A stretch of 50,830 nucleotides of DNA from Seminavis robusta (Eukaryota; Bacillariophyta; Bacillariophyceae; Naviculales; Naviculaceae). The DNA is taken from positions 1 to 50,830 of the forward strand of contig CAICTM010000729.1 of assembly GCA_903772945.1 (NCBI GenBank). The letters are read 5' to 3'. Every line of letters starts with the position of its first letter. The stretch's first letter is position 1. The notes under the pieces were generated by a model, which was not told the origin of the DNA, did not search any database, and saw nothing but the letters and a program-made list of their open reading frames with translations. Positions 19,161-29,969 of the stretch are shown one piece after another. The translations under genes were made by a program, and so were the position numbers.

Positions 19161-21215
19161 TTATCCTTTCCACAGTCTCCCGCCTTCAATGTTGCTCTTG
19201 ACGACCGCATCTCGTGAATTCTTGCTCTTGCTGCCTCGTTGTTGTTGTTTCTTCTTTTTATGCTGCCGTCTTCCTTGGACTCCTCCACGGAATTCGACCG
19301 CTGCATTGTCATCATCATCATTATCCAGGCCGGATACATGTTGTGCCAGTGTGTTTTTGCCCATGACGGATCGGGCAATGGGCAATTGCCATCCATACGC
19401 CAGAACTGTACATGTCCCCTCTCTTCCCGCTCGGGCAGTTCGTCCCACTCGTCGCACATATTCTGCGGGATCCCGTGGGAAATCAAACAAAACGACGTGA
19501 TCGACGGGAGCGGCTCCAAAATCGACTCCGCGTCCAGCTCGATCGGTACAGACCAAAATGGAATCAAAGTCTTGCTTGTTGTTATTATTGTGTCGCTGTT
19601 GTTGCGCATTGGAAAATATTTCGAGATTTCGATTGCGTGCTTCCGGTGTCATGGCATTGTGATAAGCTCGTACGTCGTATTTTTGTCGTTTGCGATCGCT
19701 TCGTTTCAATACATTTTCGACGGCACGACAGGATTGTACCGTATTGCAGAAAATAAGAGTGCGTTTGCAGCGTGTCATGCGGAGCGTCAGCAATAGTTGT
19801 TGTGCCTTGACTTGCAATCCCAACTTGTCGGCGTTACTGGACGCGGGTGGCACGGACACGTCAATCAATCGTTCCGTCAGACTGGGTGCCACACGGTGCA
19901 ATCCCGGTCCTCGTACTTGAACGACCTGTGGGAATTCGGACGTGACAGTTTTCACGATACTGTCGGGCAACGTGGCCGTGACAAATACGAATTGTGTTTT
20001 CTCGACATTGACCGCTTGTCCAATGGTCCGCAATTGAGGTCCAAATGTACGACTGTCTTGTTGTTGTTGTTGTTGATCGTCAGTATCCATAGTAGTCGTG
20101 TCAGTACTAGTAGTACTGGCCATGAGAATATCCACTTCATCCAAAACGACCGCTTGCAATCGACTGGAGAGATCCAATCCGGAATTTCGTGTGCGCACAA
20201 TGGTGGACAATCGTCCCGGCGTGGATATAAGGACATCGACGGGTTGTCGTGCCAGCATTCGAATTTGATCACGAATCGACGTGGAATATTTGCCCGTGGC
20301 GGTAACGACCATGGTGGAAAATGGAATTGTACTCGAAAGCAAATCACAAACGGCCCGGACTTGATCGGCCAATTCGGCCGTCGGGGCGAGTACCAAGATC
20401 CTTGGTGCTCCATTGGGAGTTTTTTGATCCGATGGTTTAAGAGTTGTGAGAGCTCGTTGCAACAGGGGAATCAGATAGGCGAGTGTTTTGCCTGTAATAT
20501 ATAATAAGCATGTATGAATGGTACCCAAGAAAAACATTAAAATATGGGTTGGATGAGTTTCGGTGGTGTGGCTGCTTCTTTTCCATACATGTATCAGTAA
20601 TGATAACTTACCGGATCCAGTTTGATCTGCAATAATGGTATGCTTTCCCTTGAGTACGGTAGGCCATGCCACGGATTGTATCTTGGAAGGCCGTGTGATG
20701 CTAGCACCATGGCAGAGATTGAAAAAGACCGCTTGGGAATTCTCTGGATCCAAAAGAAACGAAGTATCCTTGATGTCCTTGCGACTATAGAAATGAGCTC
20801 CTGCCTGCTCATTATTAGTATTGTCGTTATCATCAGTAGCCGAGTCAATGTCAAATCGGGGGAGCTCATTACTGTCGTCGTCCATGTCAAAATCGAAATC
20901 ATCGTAGTCTTCAAATTCTTGTTGCACAAAATTATCATTGTAATCTTCCTTGTCGTCCTCTTGATCGTAATTGTCATTCCATCTTGGTGGTTGGTTTCGT
21001 CCTCGTCTTGGTTGGGATCGTTTATTGCTGTTGTTGCTGTTTTGTGGATAGTTGGGGGATGATCGACGTGCCCACAATCCAACGGTAGATCTTGTGGAGA
21101 TTGGTGGCGACGGAAGAAAACTAAAGGAGACTGCCACCTGCAGTAACACCGAAAACACAGACAACAGCGACAAGCTTGTAGCCACACCACAGTGGTTCCT
21201 CCTCATGGAAGACAT
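19161..21215 (-). CDS. DEAD-box RNA helicase, predicted plastid-targeted
   Basis: Exons 20612-21215 and 19161-20491 are joined over a 120-nt intron, giving 644 residues. An N-terminal signal-peptide-like segment ([17 protein letters not shown]) is followed by FSFLPSPP, the 'A-S|F' cleavage pattern of diatom plastid presequences. A disordered Arg/Asp-rich stretch precedes the helicase core. Visible motifs are the Q motif ([13 protein letters not shown]), P-loop ADQTGSGKT (complete only after splicing), STPGRL (Ib), VLDEVD (motif II, DEVD rather than DEAD), TATLPD (III), LIFCNT (IV), [10 protein letters not shown] (V) and [12 protein letters not shown] (VI). The tail is Lys/Gln-rich. Chloroplast DEAD-box proteins serve rRNA maturation and intron splicing (family knowledge); the exact substrate is unknown. 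It is divergent from the eS7 gene, 420 bp away. Confidence 0.88.
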   Translation of the reverse strand: MSSMRRNHCGVATSLSLLSVFSVLLQVAVSFSFLPSPPISTRSTVGLWARRSSPNYPQNSNNSNKRSQPRRGRNQPPRWNDNYDQEDDKEDYNDNFVQQEFEDYDDFDFDMDDDSNELPRFDIDSATDDNDNTNNEQAGAHFYSRKDIKDTSFLLDPENSQAVFFNLCHGASITRPSKIQSVAWPTVLKGKHTIIADQTGSGKLSLLIHVWKRSSHTTETHPTHILMFFLGTIHTCLLYITGKTLAYLIPLLQRALTTLKPSDQKTPNGAPRILVLAPTAELADQVRAVCDLLSSTIPFSTMVVTATGKYSTSIRDQIRMLARQPVDVLISTPGRLSTIVRTRNSGLDLSSRLQAVVLDEVDILMASTTSTDTTTMDTDDQQQQQQDSRTFGPQLRTIGQAVNVEKTQFVFVTATLPDSIVKTVTSEFPQVVQVRGPGLHRVAPSLTERLIDVSVPPASSNADKLGLQVKAQQLLLTLRMTRCKRTLIFCNTVQSCRAVENVLKRSDRKRQKYDVRAYHNAMTPEARNRNLEIFSNAQQQRHNNNNKQDFDSILVCTDRAGRGVDFGAAPVDHVVLFDFPRDPAEYVRRVGRTARAGREGTCTVLAYGWQLPIARSVMGKNTLAQHVSGLDNDDDDNAAVEFRGGVQGRRQHKKKKQQQRGSKSKNSRDAVVKSNIEGGRLWKG
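20492..20611 (-). other. Stop-free 120-nt intron in helicase P-loop
   Basis: On the minus strand the donor is GGATCCG|GTAAGTT and the acceptor is TATTACAG|GCAAAAC. The length is a multiple of three with no stop. Retention would insert 40 residues between GSG and KT of the Walker A motif. Confidence 0.85.
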
Positions 21216-21635
21216 GTTAGCAGCGGTATTGTACTATTTAGTGGATCTTTGCTATCAATCTTTTTGGAAATTACCGAATGGATTTGATAAAGTAAGTGGT
21301 CTCTTGACACTTGGGTTCTTTCATGGCGGTTGGTGGAGGGAAGAGCCAAGCGTATGACGTCAGTGTAAGTCACGAGTTCATCAGTGCGTGATTGACGAGT
21401 CAGATTTGACAGACTGACAGACCACTCTGTTTACCGCTTACTCAAATTTCTCTTGCTTTGCTTGTGTGGCTCTCTCGCATCGTCGCTCCTTTTGTTGTCC
21501 CCTCCATCTTTGTTGCCTCTTTGGTGGTTGTTCTGATCTCTGTTCAACATCGTCTTGTTGGACTGACTTGACTGACCGACTGTTAGTTGTATAGCTTTGC
21601 TTTCTTTCTATTCAAACCAAACTAACGAAACCAAG
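21216..21635. promoter_or_regulatory. Divergent promoter region, helicase / eS7
   Basis: 420 bases between divergent starts. The half near eS7 is pyrimidine-rich (CTCTTGCTTTGCTTG..., CCTCCATCTTTGTTG), which recalls the oligopyrimidine leaders of ribosomal-protein genes (inference). Confidence 0.45.
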
Positions 21636-22321
21636 ATGAGTCTGCAAAAGATCCAAAAGAGCAGCGGGGTAAGTAGTGTGCTTGTAGTCGGACAACGACG
21701 GAGTGGACCGATCACTCTGGCAGCCAATGAACCACATCGTCTCACGCTCTTTTTCTTCTTCTTCTACTGCTACTACTGTTATCGCAGGAACCCGACGAGT
21801 TTGAAGCTCAAGTAGCTCAAGAGCTATTGAACTTGGAGATGACGTCTACGGAACTCAAGGCATCGCTTCGAAACCTTTACATTACCGCCGCCAAGGAAGT
21901 CGACACGGGTGCCGGTCAAAAGGCCATTCTCCTCTACGTTCCCTACAAGCTCCTGGTGAGCTTTCAAAAGATTCACACCCGATTGGTTCGAGAGTTGGAA
22001 AAGAAATTCTCCGGCAAGCACGTCCTCATCATTGCCCAACGCACCATTTTGGGAAAATCCTACAATCGCAATCAAAAGACCAAGGGACCTCGTCCTCGCA
22101 GTCGTACTTTGACCAAAGTACAAGATGCCATTCTAGATGATATCTGCTATCCTACCGAAATTGTGGGAAAGCGAACTCGTGTCAAGATTGACGGTAAACG
22201 CGTCCTCAAGGTATTCCTCGATAGCAAGGATCAAGCCAACGTCGAAGCCAAGACCGAGACCTTTGCCGCTGTCTACGGAAAGCTCACCAACAAGCAAGCT
22301 TCCTTTGTTTTTGCTCAGTAA
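21636..22321 (+). CDS. RPS7: Small ribosomal subunit protein eS7 (RPS7)
   Basis: Exons 21636-21668 and 21788-22321, with a 119-bp GT-AG intron (GGG|GTAAGTAG ... ATCGCAG|GAA), encode 188 residues; human RPS7 has 194. Diagnostic segments are [73 protein letters not shown] and [20 protein letters not shown]. The protein is part of the 40S subunit and needed for 18S rRNA processing (family knowledge). The first exon codes only eleven residues, so a search for a single frame would miss the true start. Codon choice is C-ending and strongly biased, as expected for a highly expressed gene. Confidence 0.96.
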
Positions 22322-22659
22322 AGTAATACATACTACTGTAATAACAATAGCAAAACAAACCAGGTTACTAGTGAAATCATACATGTAGTACAGTACAGTA
22401 GGAACAACAAACCAGGGCTTGCGTTACTATTGCAGTCTGTGCCTCGCTTTCTACACTGCCTCATTTGTGGCTGGCTAGAATAAACTTGTACAATGACGAT
22501 TGGTTTCTCGTCCTGTTCCCTGTTCTTTGGAGATACGTTAACTAGACTACTGGTAATGTACTGTATGTTCTTTACGCTCTCACAGGCAGCCCCAGCCCCC
22601 ACCCAGCCTGCCTGAAAAGAGAAAGATGAGTCCAAAGCAAGTGCAGGCCCCGTCAGACT

Positions 22660-22740
22660 ATTAATACTAGTATCCTATACTTTGCTTGGCTTCCCCTTGC
22701 ACGCACTTCTTAATCCTCTTTCCTACCAACAACTCTCCAC
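22660..22740 (-). repeat. Degenerate copy C of DUF501 gene 3' end
   Basis: After GTCAGACT comes TTTGCTTGGCTTCCCCTTGC on the plus strand, then a (C)TTCTT run. This resembles 23645-23700. On the minus strand it reads KKCVQGEAKQ before a stop, compared with EEEKVQGDAKA in the gene. Confidence 0.4.
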
Positions 22741-22934
22741 GCTGCCTCAAGCCTTGCTTGGCTCGTCGCTCGTCTGAGAAAGCCGCCCAACAGATAGATA
22801 GATGGATGGATGGTGACCATTTCATGGTAGAGAGCACCAGAACTTTGCAAAGCACTCCAGTTCCAGGCAACTATTAGGGTATCCTCTGACAGGTAGTCTT
22901 ATAAGAGGAGCAACGGTGATGGCTTAAGAGACTA

Positions 22935-23060
22935 AAGCGGAGGCCGTCAGACTGACTACGACTGTACCTTCTAGCCTTCTGCTTTGGCATCCCCTCGCGC
23001 TTCTTCATCTTCGTACCGGCACCCACTGCAGTATCCTCCTTCAGGATCTCTCTGTACAGC
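22935..23060 (-). repeat. Degenerate copy B of DUF501 gene 3' end
   Basis: TGCTTTGGCATCCCCTCGCG, then CTTCTTCATCTTCGTACCGGC and CACCCACTGCAGTATCCTC, align with 23668-23745 with a few gaps. On the minus strand it reads YEDEEARGDAKAEG before a stop. The similarity ends near 23060. It is a partial tandem duplicate ~690 bp downstream of the intact gene end. Confidence 0.6.
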
Positions 23061-23512
23061 CGTAGCACGATCCTCGGCTCCCAGTGCTACCAGCTTAAAT
23101 TGGACCCTTTGCGTGCTGGCTGACCTCGCCACATGCCAGGGCAATCTCACGAATGCGACCAATGTGGCCTCCAAATTGCAAGCCGATCTCACAGAGTCCC
23201 AAGACAACGAACGCAACAGAGTGCAACACAAAGTTGACTGGTTGTCACAAATTACTTGATACATAAATTGAATGCCACCCGGCCAGAACAATCAAACATT
23301 TACTTATGCCACCATCACGCACAACTGAATTGGCGCTGTCCTGAAATTGCTGTTCGTGGGTTGCAGGTTTGACCGGGGCGGATGAGATTTTTTGGGTTGC
23401 AGCTTCCAATAGCTCCGTGATTTGATTTGTGTGGGTCAAAAGTCATTGGTGTAGAGAGAGAGAGACACATGAACTCCCCTTGATTTGAAAATCTAGTCTT
23501 CCGGCTGTTGAT

Positions 23513-23534
23513 CTAGCTAGCTAGCTAGCTAGCT
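23513..23534. repeat. (CTAG)n microsatellite
   Basis: About five and a half units of CTAG in a row, self-complementary. Confidence 0.9.
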
Positions 23535-23664
23535 GAGGACTCTTATCTCGTTTGTGCCCATTTGACGTGGTGACGGATCCTGCTGCTGTTCCAATAGCAT
23601 GGTCCTCTACGGGCACAGCGTGCTAGAAGCTACCAGCGCGATACACCCTGCCTGTCAGACTACC

Positions 23665-24948
23665 TTATGCTTTGGCATCCCCTTGCACTTTTTCTTCTTC
23701 ATCATCATGTTTCGTACCCACTCCAGTATCCTCGTCCATGATACTCTCTGTAGCATGCTTTTCTTTGGGTAGGCTCTGTTGTTGTTGTTGTTGTTGCTGT
23801 TCCATGATTTCTTCCATGACCCACTTTCCAATGACATTATCGGAACTGCCTTGACCACCACTCAGATAGTGGGCGACATGGGCGTGCAAACACTTGACGG
23901 CGGCGTGGTTCCGAATTCCCGCGACACCTCGTTGACGAGGATCAAATGCCCGTTGCCACTTTCGCGTTTCAATATAAGCAATATCCGTGGGCGTCAACAA
24001 GTCGTAGCGTTCTTGTCCATACCCATGGTGCGCTCGTGTCATTGCCTCCAATGCGTGTGGGTCGTTCTGGAGTCGTTGTTCCAATCGTCGACCGGTGCCT
24101 TGCAATTCCAATTTGGAGACCATCGTCCGTAATAGAGGATGAGTCAACCAGTAGAGTGTGGGGAATGGTTCCACGACAAAGTCGTCCTCCTCCAATTGTT
24201 TGTTGTCATCATCTTTGGTTGGTGGATTGGATTGTAGATTTTTCGTGTCGGGATCCCTTTTAGTAGAGTCTTTACTTTGTTGCGACAGATCCAAAATTGT
24301 GTCTCCTCCTTTCGCATTCTCTGGCATTTTGGTTTCGGATTGTTCTGTAGCACTATCATCATTCGTCTTGTCGTCCGTCTGTGGCTGTTTTTGTCGTTTT
24401 CGTTTGCGTCGTTTGAATTTGCTGTTTGCGGCATCGTCATCGTCTCGCACAGCCAACGGATACAACTGTAGAACCACAGGTTCCTCTCCCACAGTTCGAT
24501 GTGTTTGTAAAAAGGGAACCGTGGAGACGCGGGCACAGATGCGAATGGCATTGCCCGGAATAAACGCTAATTGGGCCACCAACCGTGGTGCGTCGCTGCC
24601 CCAGTAGTCTCCATCAGTGTTGGATTGTAGGAGACGACGCCGTTCCTCCACTCCAGGCCAAATCCGATGGCGATCGGTGGCGATGACACTGGTGTTTGTG
24701 TTGGTAGTAGTAGAAGTTCCATCTTGTTTCAGCAGTTGCTCTTCGGCTCTCAGCGTCTCAATGAGTTTCTTTCGTCTTCGTCGTGCCGACCGACCCAAGC
24801 CCCTTCGTTGACCCGCCAAGGGAGATTGGAACAACGGATTGTCCTTGCTGTTCTTCTTCTTTGGGGGGTTTACTGCATCATCATGATCATTCTTCAACAC
24901 CGTTTGGCTGGTCACCTCTGTTTCCGAGGCTTTAGTTAGACAACTCAT
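23665..24948 (-). CDS. DUF501 domain protein
   Basis: 427 residues from the ATG at 24948 (MSCLTKASE); three more codons upstream lack an ATG. The N-terminus is Lys/Arg-rich (GRSARRRRKKLIE). The conserved DUF501 part is split by a long charged insertion: APRLVAQLAFIPGNAIRICA near residues 120-140, then from ~275 FPTLYWLTHPLLRTMVSKLE, TGRRLEQRL, YGQERYDLLT, QRGVAGIRNHAAVKCLHAHV and AHYLSGGQGSSDNVIG. Bacterial DUF501 proteins have the same 'PT.yWLt.P.L...vs.lE' and 'GvgGi.....vKCLHah.Ah.lag..npvG' motifs; their function is unknown. The tail has poly-Gln and an acidic end. It is divergent from glutathione reductase, starts 525 bp apart. Confidence 0.85.
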   Translation of the reverse strand: MSCLTKASETEVTSQTVLKNDHDDAVNPPKKKNSKDNPLFQSPLAGQRRGLGRSARRRRKKLIETLRAEEQLLKQDGTSTTTNTNTSVIATDRHRIWPGVEERRRLLQSNTDGDYWGSDAPRLVAQLAFIPGNAIRICARVSTVPFLQTHRTVGEEPVVLQLYPLAVRDDDDAANSKFKRRKRKRQKQPQTDDKTNDDSATEQSETKMPENAKGGDTILDLSQQSKDSTKRDPDTKNLQSNPPTKDDDNKQLEEDDFVVEPFPTLYWLTHPLLRTMVSKLELQGTGRRLEQRLQNDPHALEAMTRAHHGYGQERYDLLTPTDIAYIETRKWQRAFDPRQRGVAGIRNHAAVKCLHAHVAHYLSGGQGSSDNVIGKWVMEEIMEQQQQQQQQSLPKEKHATESIMDEDTGVGTKHDDEEEKVQGDAKA

Positions 24949-25472
24949 GGCCACCAACGAATAGACTAGTTGCTATGAGTCTGTCTGACTTCTTGGCTTC
25001 CTAGAGCTACTATTATCTCTTGGGGGTACCAGGTACTAGCTAGTAGTGCCCTGTAGGAGCAATGGTCAGGAGCAAATCCGTCGCCCAGTTGCTTCATGGC
25101 CTCGCTATTTCCTTTTCAAAGTTCTTGGGGATGATCGAATGGCTGTGAGACGTGCCAAAACGATTTGGCATCTTTGCCGGCTTGCGATTTCGATGGATCT
25201 TTTGGAGGGTTCCGAAAGATCTTGCCTGGGAATGATGGCTCGGGCTCATGAAGGCCTCAAAGATACCGCTCCTGCAATCTTTGTTCTATTTTTCGGTTGC
25301 CAGTTAAGCAAGAGAGGGTATCTTTGCTTCTATCATCACAAAACACAATCCCATAAAACGAGAAAGCAATTTCAAAGAAGAGAAGAAGCAGAAGCCTCAT
25401 CAAGCAAGCAGCAGAAGACCAAAATCCACCAAGAAGATTCTATCCATCCATTGAGATATTAATAAGATCAAG
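24949..25472. promoter_or_regulatory. Divergent promoter region, DUF501 / glutathione reductase
   Basis: About 525 bases. A CTAGCTAG palindrome lies at 25036. The last ~130 bases are A/C/G-rich (CACAAAACACAATCCC, AGAAGAAGCAGAAG), a usual 5' leader composition here. No further gene was seen. Confidence 0.4.
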
Positions 25473-27387
25473 ATGACGACCTACGATTACGACTACTTGT
25501 TGCTCGGTGGAGGATCCGGAGGAGTCTCGTCCGCCAAGCGTGCTGCTATCAACTACGGAAAGAAGGTCTGCGTCGTTGAAGCGAACCGTTGGGGAGGAAC
25601 TTGTGTCAATGGTCAGTACCAAATCGTACTAATAGTGATGGATTGGAATTTTGGAAAAATGTTCGATCTCACCCTGTTGCATGCTCTCTACTCTTTCTTA
25701 CCTTGTCTCAACTCAATGTCACGATTTTCTGGATACCCCAATGGATACAACAAATCATGACATCAAAACAAACCAACAAAACATACCATTGCCCTCTTTT
25801 TTCATTGGATGATATCCAGTTGGTCAGTACTGATAGAGATGATATTGGTTGGATTCTTGAGTGATGACAGTTATTCTTTGATTCTTTTTCTCACCCTGTT
25901 TGTTCTATCCCTCCTGATCCGTACGTGTACTTGATTTATGACTCATTTCTGGCATTTGGCAATCTTGGATGACGATGATGATGATGATACCCCCAACACA
26001 ACATTCACTATGCTATACTATGATCCTAGGCTGCGTTCCCAAGAAAATCATGTTCTTGGCCGCCAGCATGCGCGAGACGTTGGTCCACGAATGTCCTCAG
26101 TATGGATTTGGAACTCCCGATGCCACATTTGATTGGGCCGCCATGAAAAAAAAGAGGGATGCCTACATTGTCCGTCTCAACAAGATTTACGAAAGTGGAC
26201 TCGATAAGAATGACAATGTCGATATTTTTGAAGGATGGGGATCCTTTGTCGATGCCCATACCATTGAAATCAAACTCAAGGATGGCACTACCAAAACCGT
26301 GACGGCCGATAAAATTGTCGTGGCAACGGGAGGTAAACCCATGGTGCCACCCGGTGAGGGAGTGGCCGAACATTGCATTACCAGTGATGGATTCTTTGAA
26401 TTGGAATCGCTGCCAAGTAAGGTGGTGGTGGTCGGTGCCGGATACATTGCCGTCGAATTGGCCGGTGTCTTGCATGCTTTGGGATCGGAAACCCATTTGG
26501 TCGTTCGCAAACAAAAGGCACTCCGCGAGTTTGATCCCGATATTGCCGATATGCTCGATGCCGAATACACCAAGGCGGGCATTACCATTCATCGCAATAC
26601 CAATGGTGTGGCCAAAATTGAACTCGGCGATGGAGGCAAGAAAAAGGTCACCATGCAAAATGATGAAGTCATTGAAGGAGCCGATATTGTCCTCATGGCA
26701 CCGGGACGTGTCCCCATTACCGAAGGCCTTGGATTGGAAAAGGCCGGTGTCAAGTTGAAGGAAGGAAAAGGATACCTTGAAGTGGATGAGTTTCAAAATA
26801 CCAGTGTCGACAATATTTACGCCTTGGGAGACGTCTGTGGAAAAGTGGAACTCACCCCCATGGCCATTGCCGCCGGTCGTCGGTTGTCGGATCGACTCTT
26901 TGGAGGAGACGCTTACGAAAAAGCCAGGGCCAGTTACGAAAATGTCCCCACGGTCGTCTTTTCCCATCCTCCCATTGGTGGCTGCGGCATGACGGAACCA
27001 CAGGCTGTTGCCAAATACGGAGAGGACAATATCAAGGTGTACAAGTCGCGATTTGCCAATCTGTTTTATGGAATCTACGATGTGGCCGATCCCAACGACA
27101 AACCCAAGACATTCATGAAAGTGATTTGCGCCGGAGAAAACGAATTGGTGGTTGGAATGCACGTCATTGGAATGGGCGCGGATGAAATGATGCAAGGATT
27201 CGGTGTCGCCATGAAGATGGGATGCACCAAGGCAGACTTGGATTCATGTGTCGCCATCCATCCCACGGCATCGGAGGAGTTGGTCACCATGGGGACCTGG
27301 GGAACCAGTCCTCAAGCCAGCGGCGCGGCCGTACCTCCTCTCATGGGTGCATCCGCCCCGGAACCCAAGTTGAAGAGCAAAATGTAG
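25473..27387 (+). CDS. GSR: Glutathione reductase
   Basis: Proposed exons are 25473-25611, 25820-25822 and 26030-27387, giving 499 residues. The protein reduces oxidised glutathione with NADPH and FAD. Visible features are the FAD-binding [16 protein letters not shown] (residues ~9-24), redox site GGTCVNVGCVPKK (split by introns), [17 protein letters not shown] (NADPH fold), [34 protein letters not shown] (second FAD motif) and the C-terminal [14 protein letters not shown] with the catalytic His-Glu pair. Arg in the VVRKQKALR stretch fits NADPH preference. No presequence is seen, so a cytosolic form is likely. Without the 3-nt exon the active-site loop would lack a Val. The C-terminal tail [13 protein letters not shown] is lineage-specific. 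Confidence 0.93.
25820..25822 (+). other. Putative 3-nt microexon (TTG) of glutathione reductase
   Basis: It is flanked by a pyrimidine-rich tract ending GATATCCAG and by the donor GTCAGTAC, the same heptamer GTCAGTA as the exon 1 donor. Including it makes AAT-GTT-GGC-TGC, i.e. N-V-G-C, as in nearly all members of the family. It divides the gap into introns of 208 and 207 bp. Confidence 0.65.
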
Positions 27388-28444
27388 GCAGGAAACAGTC
27401 CTCCATGGATGTTTTGGTAATAAGAAATTAGTGTTATATGCGTCTTTGATATTCTATGGACTTAGTTCGCACATGTCTTAGCGACTCCTACACAGTGTGG
27501 CTGGTTTAGGGTACTAAATGAATGAAGATACGGTACACGTGGCGGAAATTTGCAGCCAATGGCCAGATTTGGATCCGAATCGAATCCTCAGACCTATCGG
27601 CTGGGAGATTATTGCAGGCCAGTGGACATGCAATTGGCAGTATATTCATACCTAGAGCCACAGATCAGCGACGGCATCTTGTTCAACGAAAGTCTCTCTC
27701 CTTCGAGAGAAAGCGCGAGAGAGAAAGTTCCGGCTTCTTCTTCAAGACGCCAACCATCATCAGTCGACCCAACAAGGAAAATGAAAGCTCAGGCTGCAAC
27801 CGGTAGCTAGAGGTGTACAGGTTCGGGATCAGAACTTTAAGATCATGGTCAGCCAGGGCACTTCACATAAAAGATTATCCCACCACAAGCAACCGAAAGA
27901 CTCAGTGCTTTTGCAAGGTTAGCCTCAGGACCATGCCCCAAACGTTCGGTGGCTCACGATGTCTAGCCACGCAGCTGTACGGTATTGAGATTGCCCAGCC
28001 ATGGCTCCAAACCATTTGAAAAAGATATCTTCCGGCTGATATTGGGGTACCCGCAACGGCTATGTTCGGTAGCTTCAATGTGCAGGTACTGTAGAAAGTG
28101 GAGCAGAGTTGCAATCAATCCCACCGCTGGCTTTCCCTACGGTACCCTAAAATCCCCCGCAGCAATCCCACTTGTACTCATCTGCCTTCAATCACAGTTT
28201 CTTGCTCGCTGGGACTCTGACTCCCGCCCCCAAATCATTTTCAACGAAAAGGGGTATTTGGTTGCGGTAGTAGATAGAAAATGGATCACAGCAAGAATCA
28301 AATGCAGTAAGCAAGCCCCCCCCCCCCAATAAAAATGCAGTAGAGCTCGGTTTCCAAGTACTAGTAGTGGAGCGGTTTTTGAGTTGCTGCTCAACTAGCT
28401 CTCGAACTCGACCCATAAAATCGAACAGATCACAAAACACCAAG
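27388..28444. other. Intergenic between glutathione reductase and vWD protein
   Basis: About 1.06 kb. It contains a C run at about 28316-28328. No credible gene was found; short frames here lack domain similarity. Confidence 0.55.
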
Positions 28445-29969
28445 ATGAAACTATCACTTCTTTCCATCGCCGCGTTCATGTCGTTCGGGCGCAGCGTAGT
28501 TGCCAACGGATCGGTCGCGGGTTGCGCTATTGACCAAACACTGCTAGTAGGAATTGGTTTTGGCTATGATGCCCACGACAACTTTTGGGAGCTTCGCGAC
28601 ATCTGTACAAACACAGTCATCGATAGTACCACCGCCGGAACGTACACTTCGAATCAGCGCGTGGATCTCAATTGGTGTTTGGACAACACGAGCAGATTCA
28701 GATTCACGATCTTTGACAACGGAGAAAATGGCATTCTAGTCAGGAGAGGTGAGGGCCCTACTTTTCCCGGTCTCACCCTGAACTGGGCAAACAACGTCTT
28801 GACAGAAGTTGGTGGCAGCTTCTGGCAGTATAATAATTTCCCCATGCGGTCCGATCTCTACTCACAGCAATATGAGTTCGGCGCAACGTCGTGTCCAACG
28901 GCACCACCCGCTATTACAGAAACTCCACCAACTGGACCTGAACCTAATCCTTGCGAACCCAGTCCATGCGAAGAAAACACATTTTGCCACCCCCAGCCGG
29001 ATGGCACAGCCTACTGCGTCTGTAAGGAACATTTCATCGGTGACCCCTTGCAAGGTTGCACCGGTGGCCCTCCGACTCCGACTCCTCCAACCCCAACTCC
29101 TTCCAATCCAGGAGCTGGTGGAGACCCTCACTGTGAGTTTCGCTCGAGCCGTGCTTTACTTTGCTTTGCTTTGCTTTAGATGCGGCTTGACTCGGACATC
29201 TTTGCTCACCACTCCATCCTCCTGTATTGTCACAGTCAAGACATGGACCGGATATAGATTTGACTACCACGGTGTTTGCGAATTGGTTTTACTCAGAGTT
29301 CCGCAGTTTGCCCATGGCACAGGCTTGACCATTCACATCAGAACTAAGAGCAGATACCACTATTCTTACATTGAAAGTGCTGCGGTTCGAATTGGTGATG
29401 ATACGCTGGAGGTGTCCAGCTTTGGTGGCTACATGTTGGATGCAGTTTCGGAGGCTGCCATGCCTGCCGTGGTGGGTGGTCAGTTCTTGGTTTCTCATGA
29501 TCAAAAGAGTGATAAAGAACATGTCTTTGAGATTGTGATTACCGAGGACACCACCATCAAACTCAAGACTTTCAAGGATATGGTATCTGTCAGTGTGGAT
29601 GCCAAGTCCATGGATGCATTCGAAGGAAGCATCGGTTTGCTTGGATCCCATGGTGGTCAAATGTTGGCTCGAGATGGAGTTACGGTCTTGCAAAACGACC
29701 CCGATGCGTACGGCCAGGAGTGGCAAGTTCGCGAGGAAGAGGCTGGCCTCTTCATGGATATGGATTACTCCCCTCAATACCCCCAACAGTGTGTCGTGCC
29801 GCAGAAGGATCCAACTAGCAGCAGTCGCCGTTTGGGAGAGCAGTCCATCACTGAGACTCAGGCCGGAGATGCATGTGCCGTTGCTGGGCGCTTGGATGAC
29901 ATGAAGGAATGCATCTTCGATGTAGTTGCCACTCAGGACTTGTCCATGGCGGATGCTGGTGCCTTTTAG
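28445..29969 (+). CDS. Secreted protein with EGF-like and von Willebrand factor D domains
   Basis: Exons 28445-29132 and 29236-29969 (intron 103 bp, CACT|GTGAGT ... CACAG|TCAAG) encode 473 residues. The signal peptide is MKLSLLSIAAFMSFGRSVVA. The first domain (C-A-I-D ... FWELRDICT ... NWCLDNTSRFRFTIFDNGENG) is a Cys-containing module seen in other diatom secreted proteins. Then an EGF-like domain (CEPSPCEENTFCHP ... YCVCKEHFIG), a Pro/Thr linker, and a vWD domain starting GGDPHFKTWTG, where the F codon is split by the intron. The end has a Cys pair and FDVVATQDLSMAD, as in C8-like ends after vWD. It is probably extracellular or cell-wall/adhesive material (inference). The start is the ATG with the signal peptide. 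Confidence 0.82.

Larger units (their letters stand above)
22322..23664. other. Intergenic with decayed copies of the DUF501 gene 3' end
   Basis: 1.34 kb between two convergent stops. It holds two degenerate copies of the last ~90 bases of the gene at 23665-24948 (listed separately) and a (CTAG) microsatellite at 23513. No intact gene was seen. Confidence 0.55.

Noticed and set aside
18815..19609. 264-codon minus-strand frame overlapping the helicase 3' end
   Set aside because: It lies in another frame of the helicase gene over most of its length and shows no domain; a shadow frame.
26026..27195. 389-codon frame antisense to glutathione reductase
   Set aside because: It is antisense to a strongly coding exon and arises from its codon bias; no domain seen.
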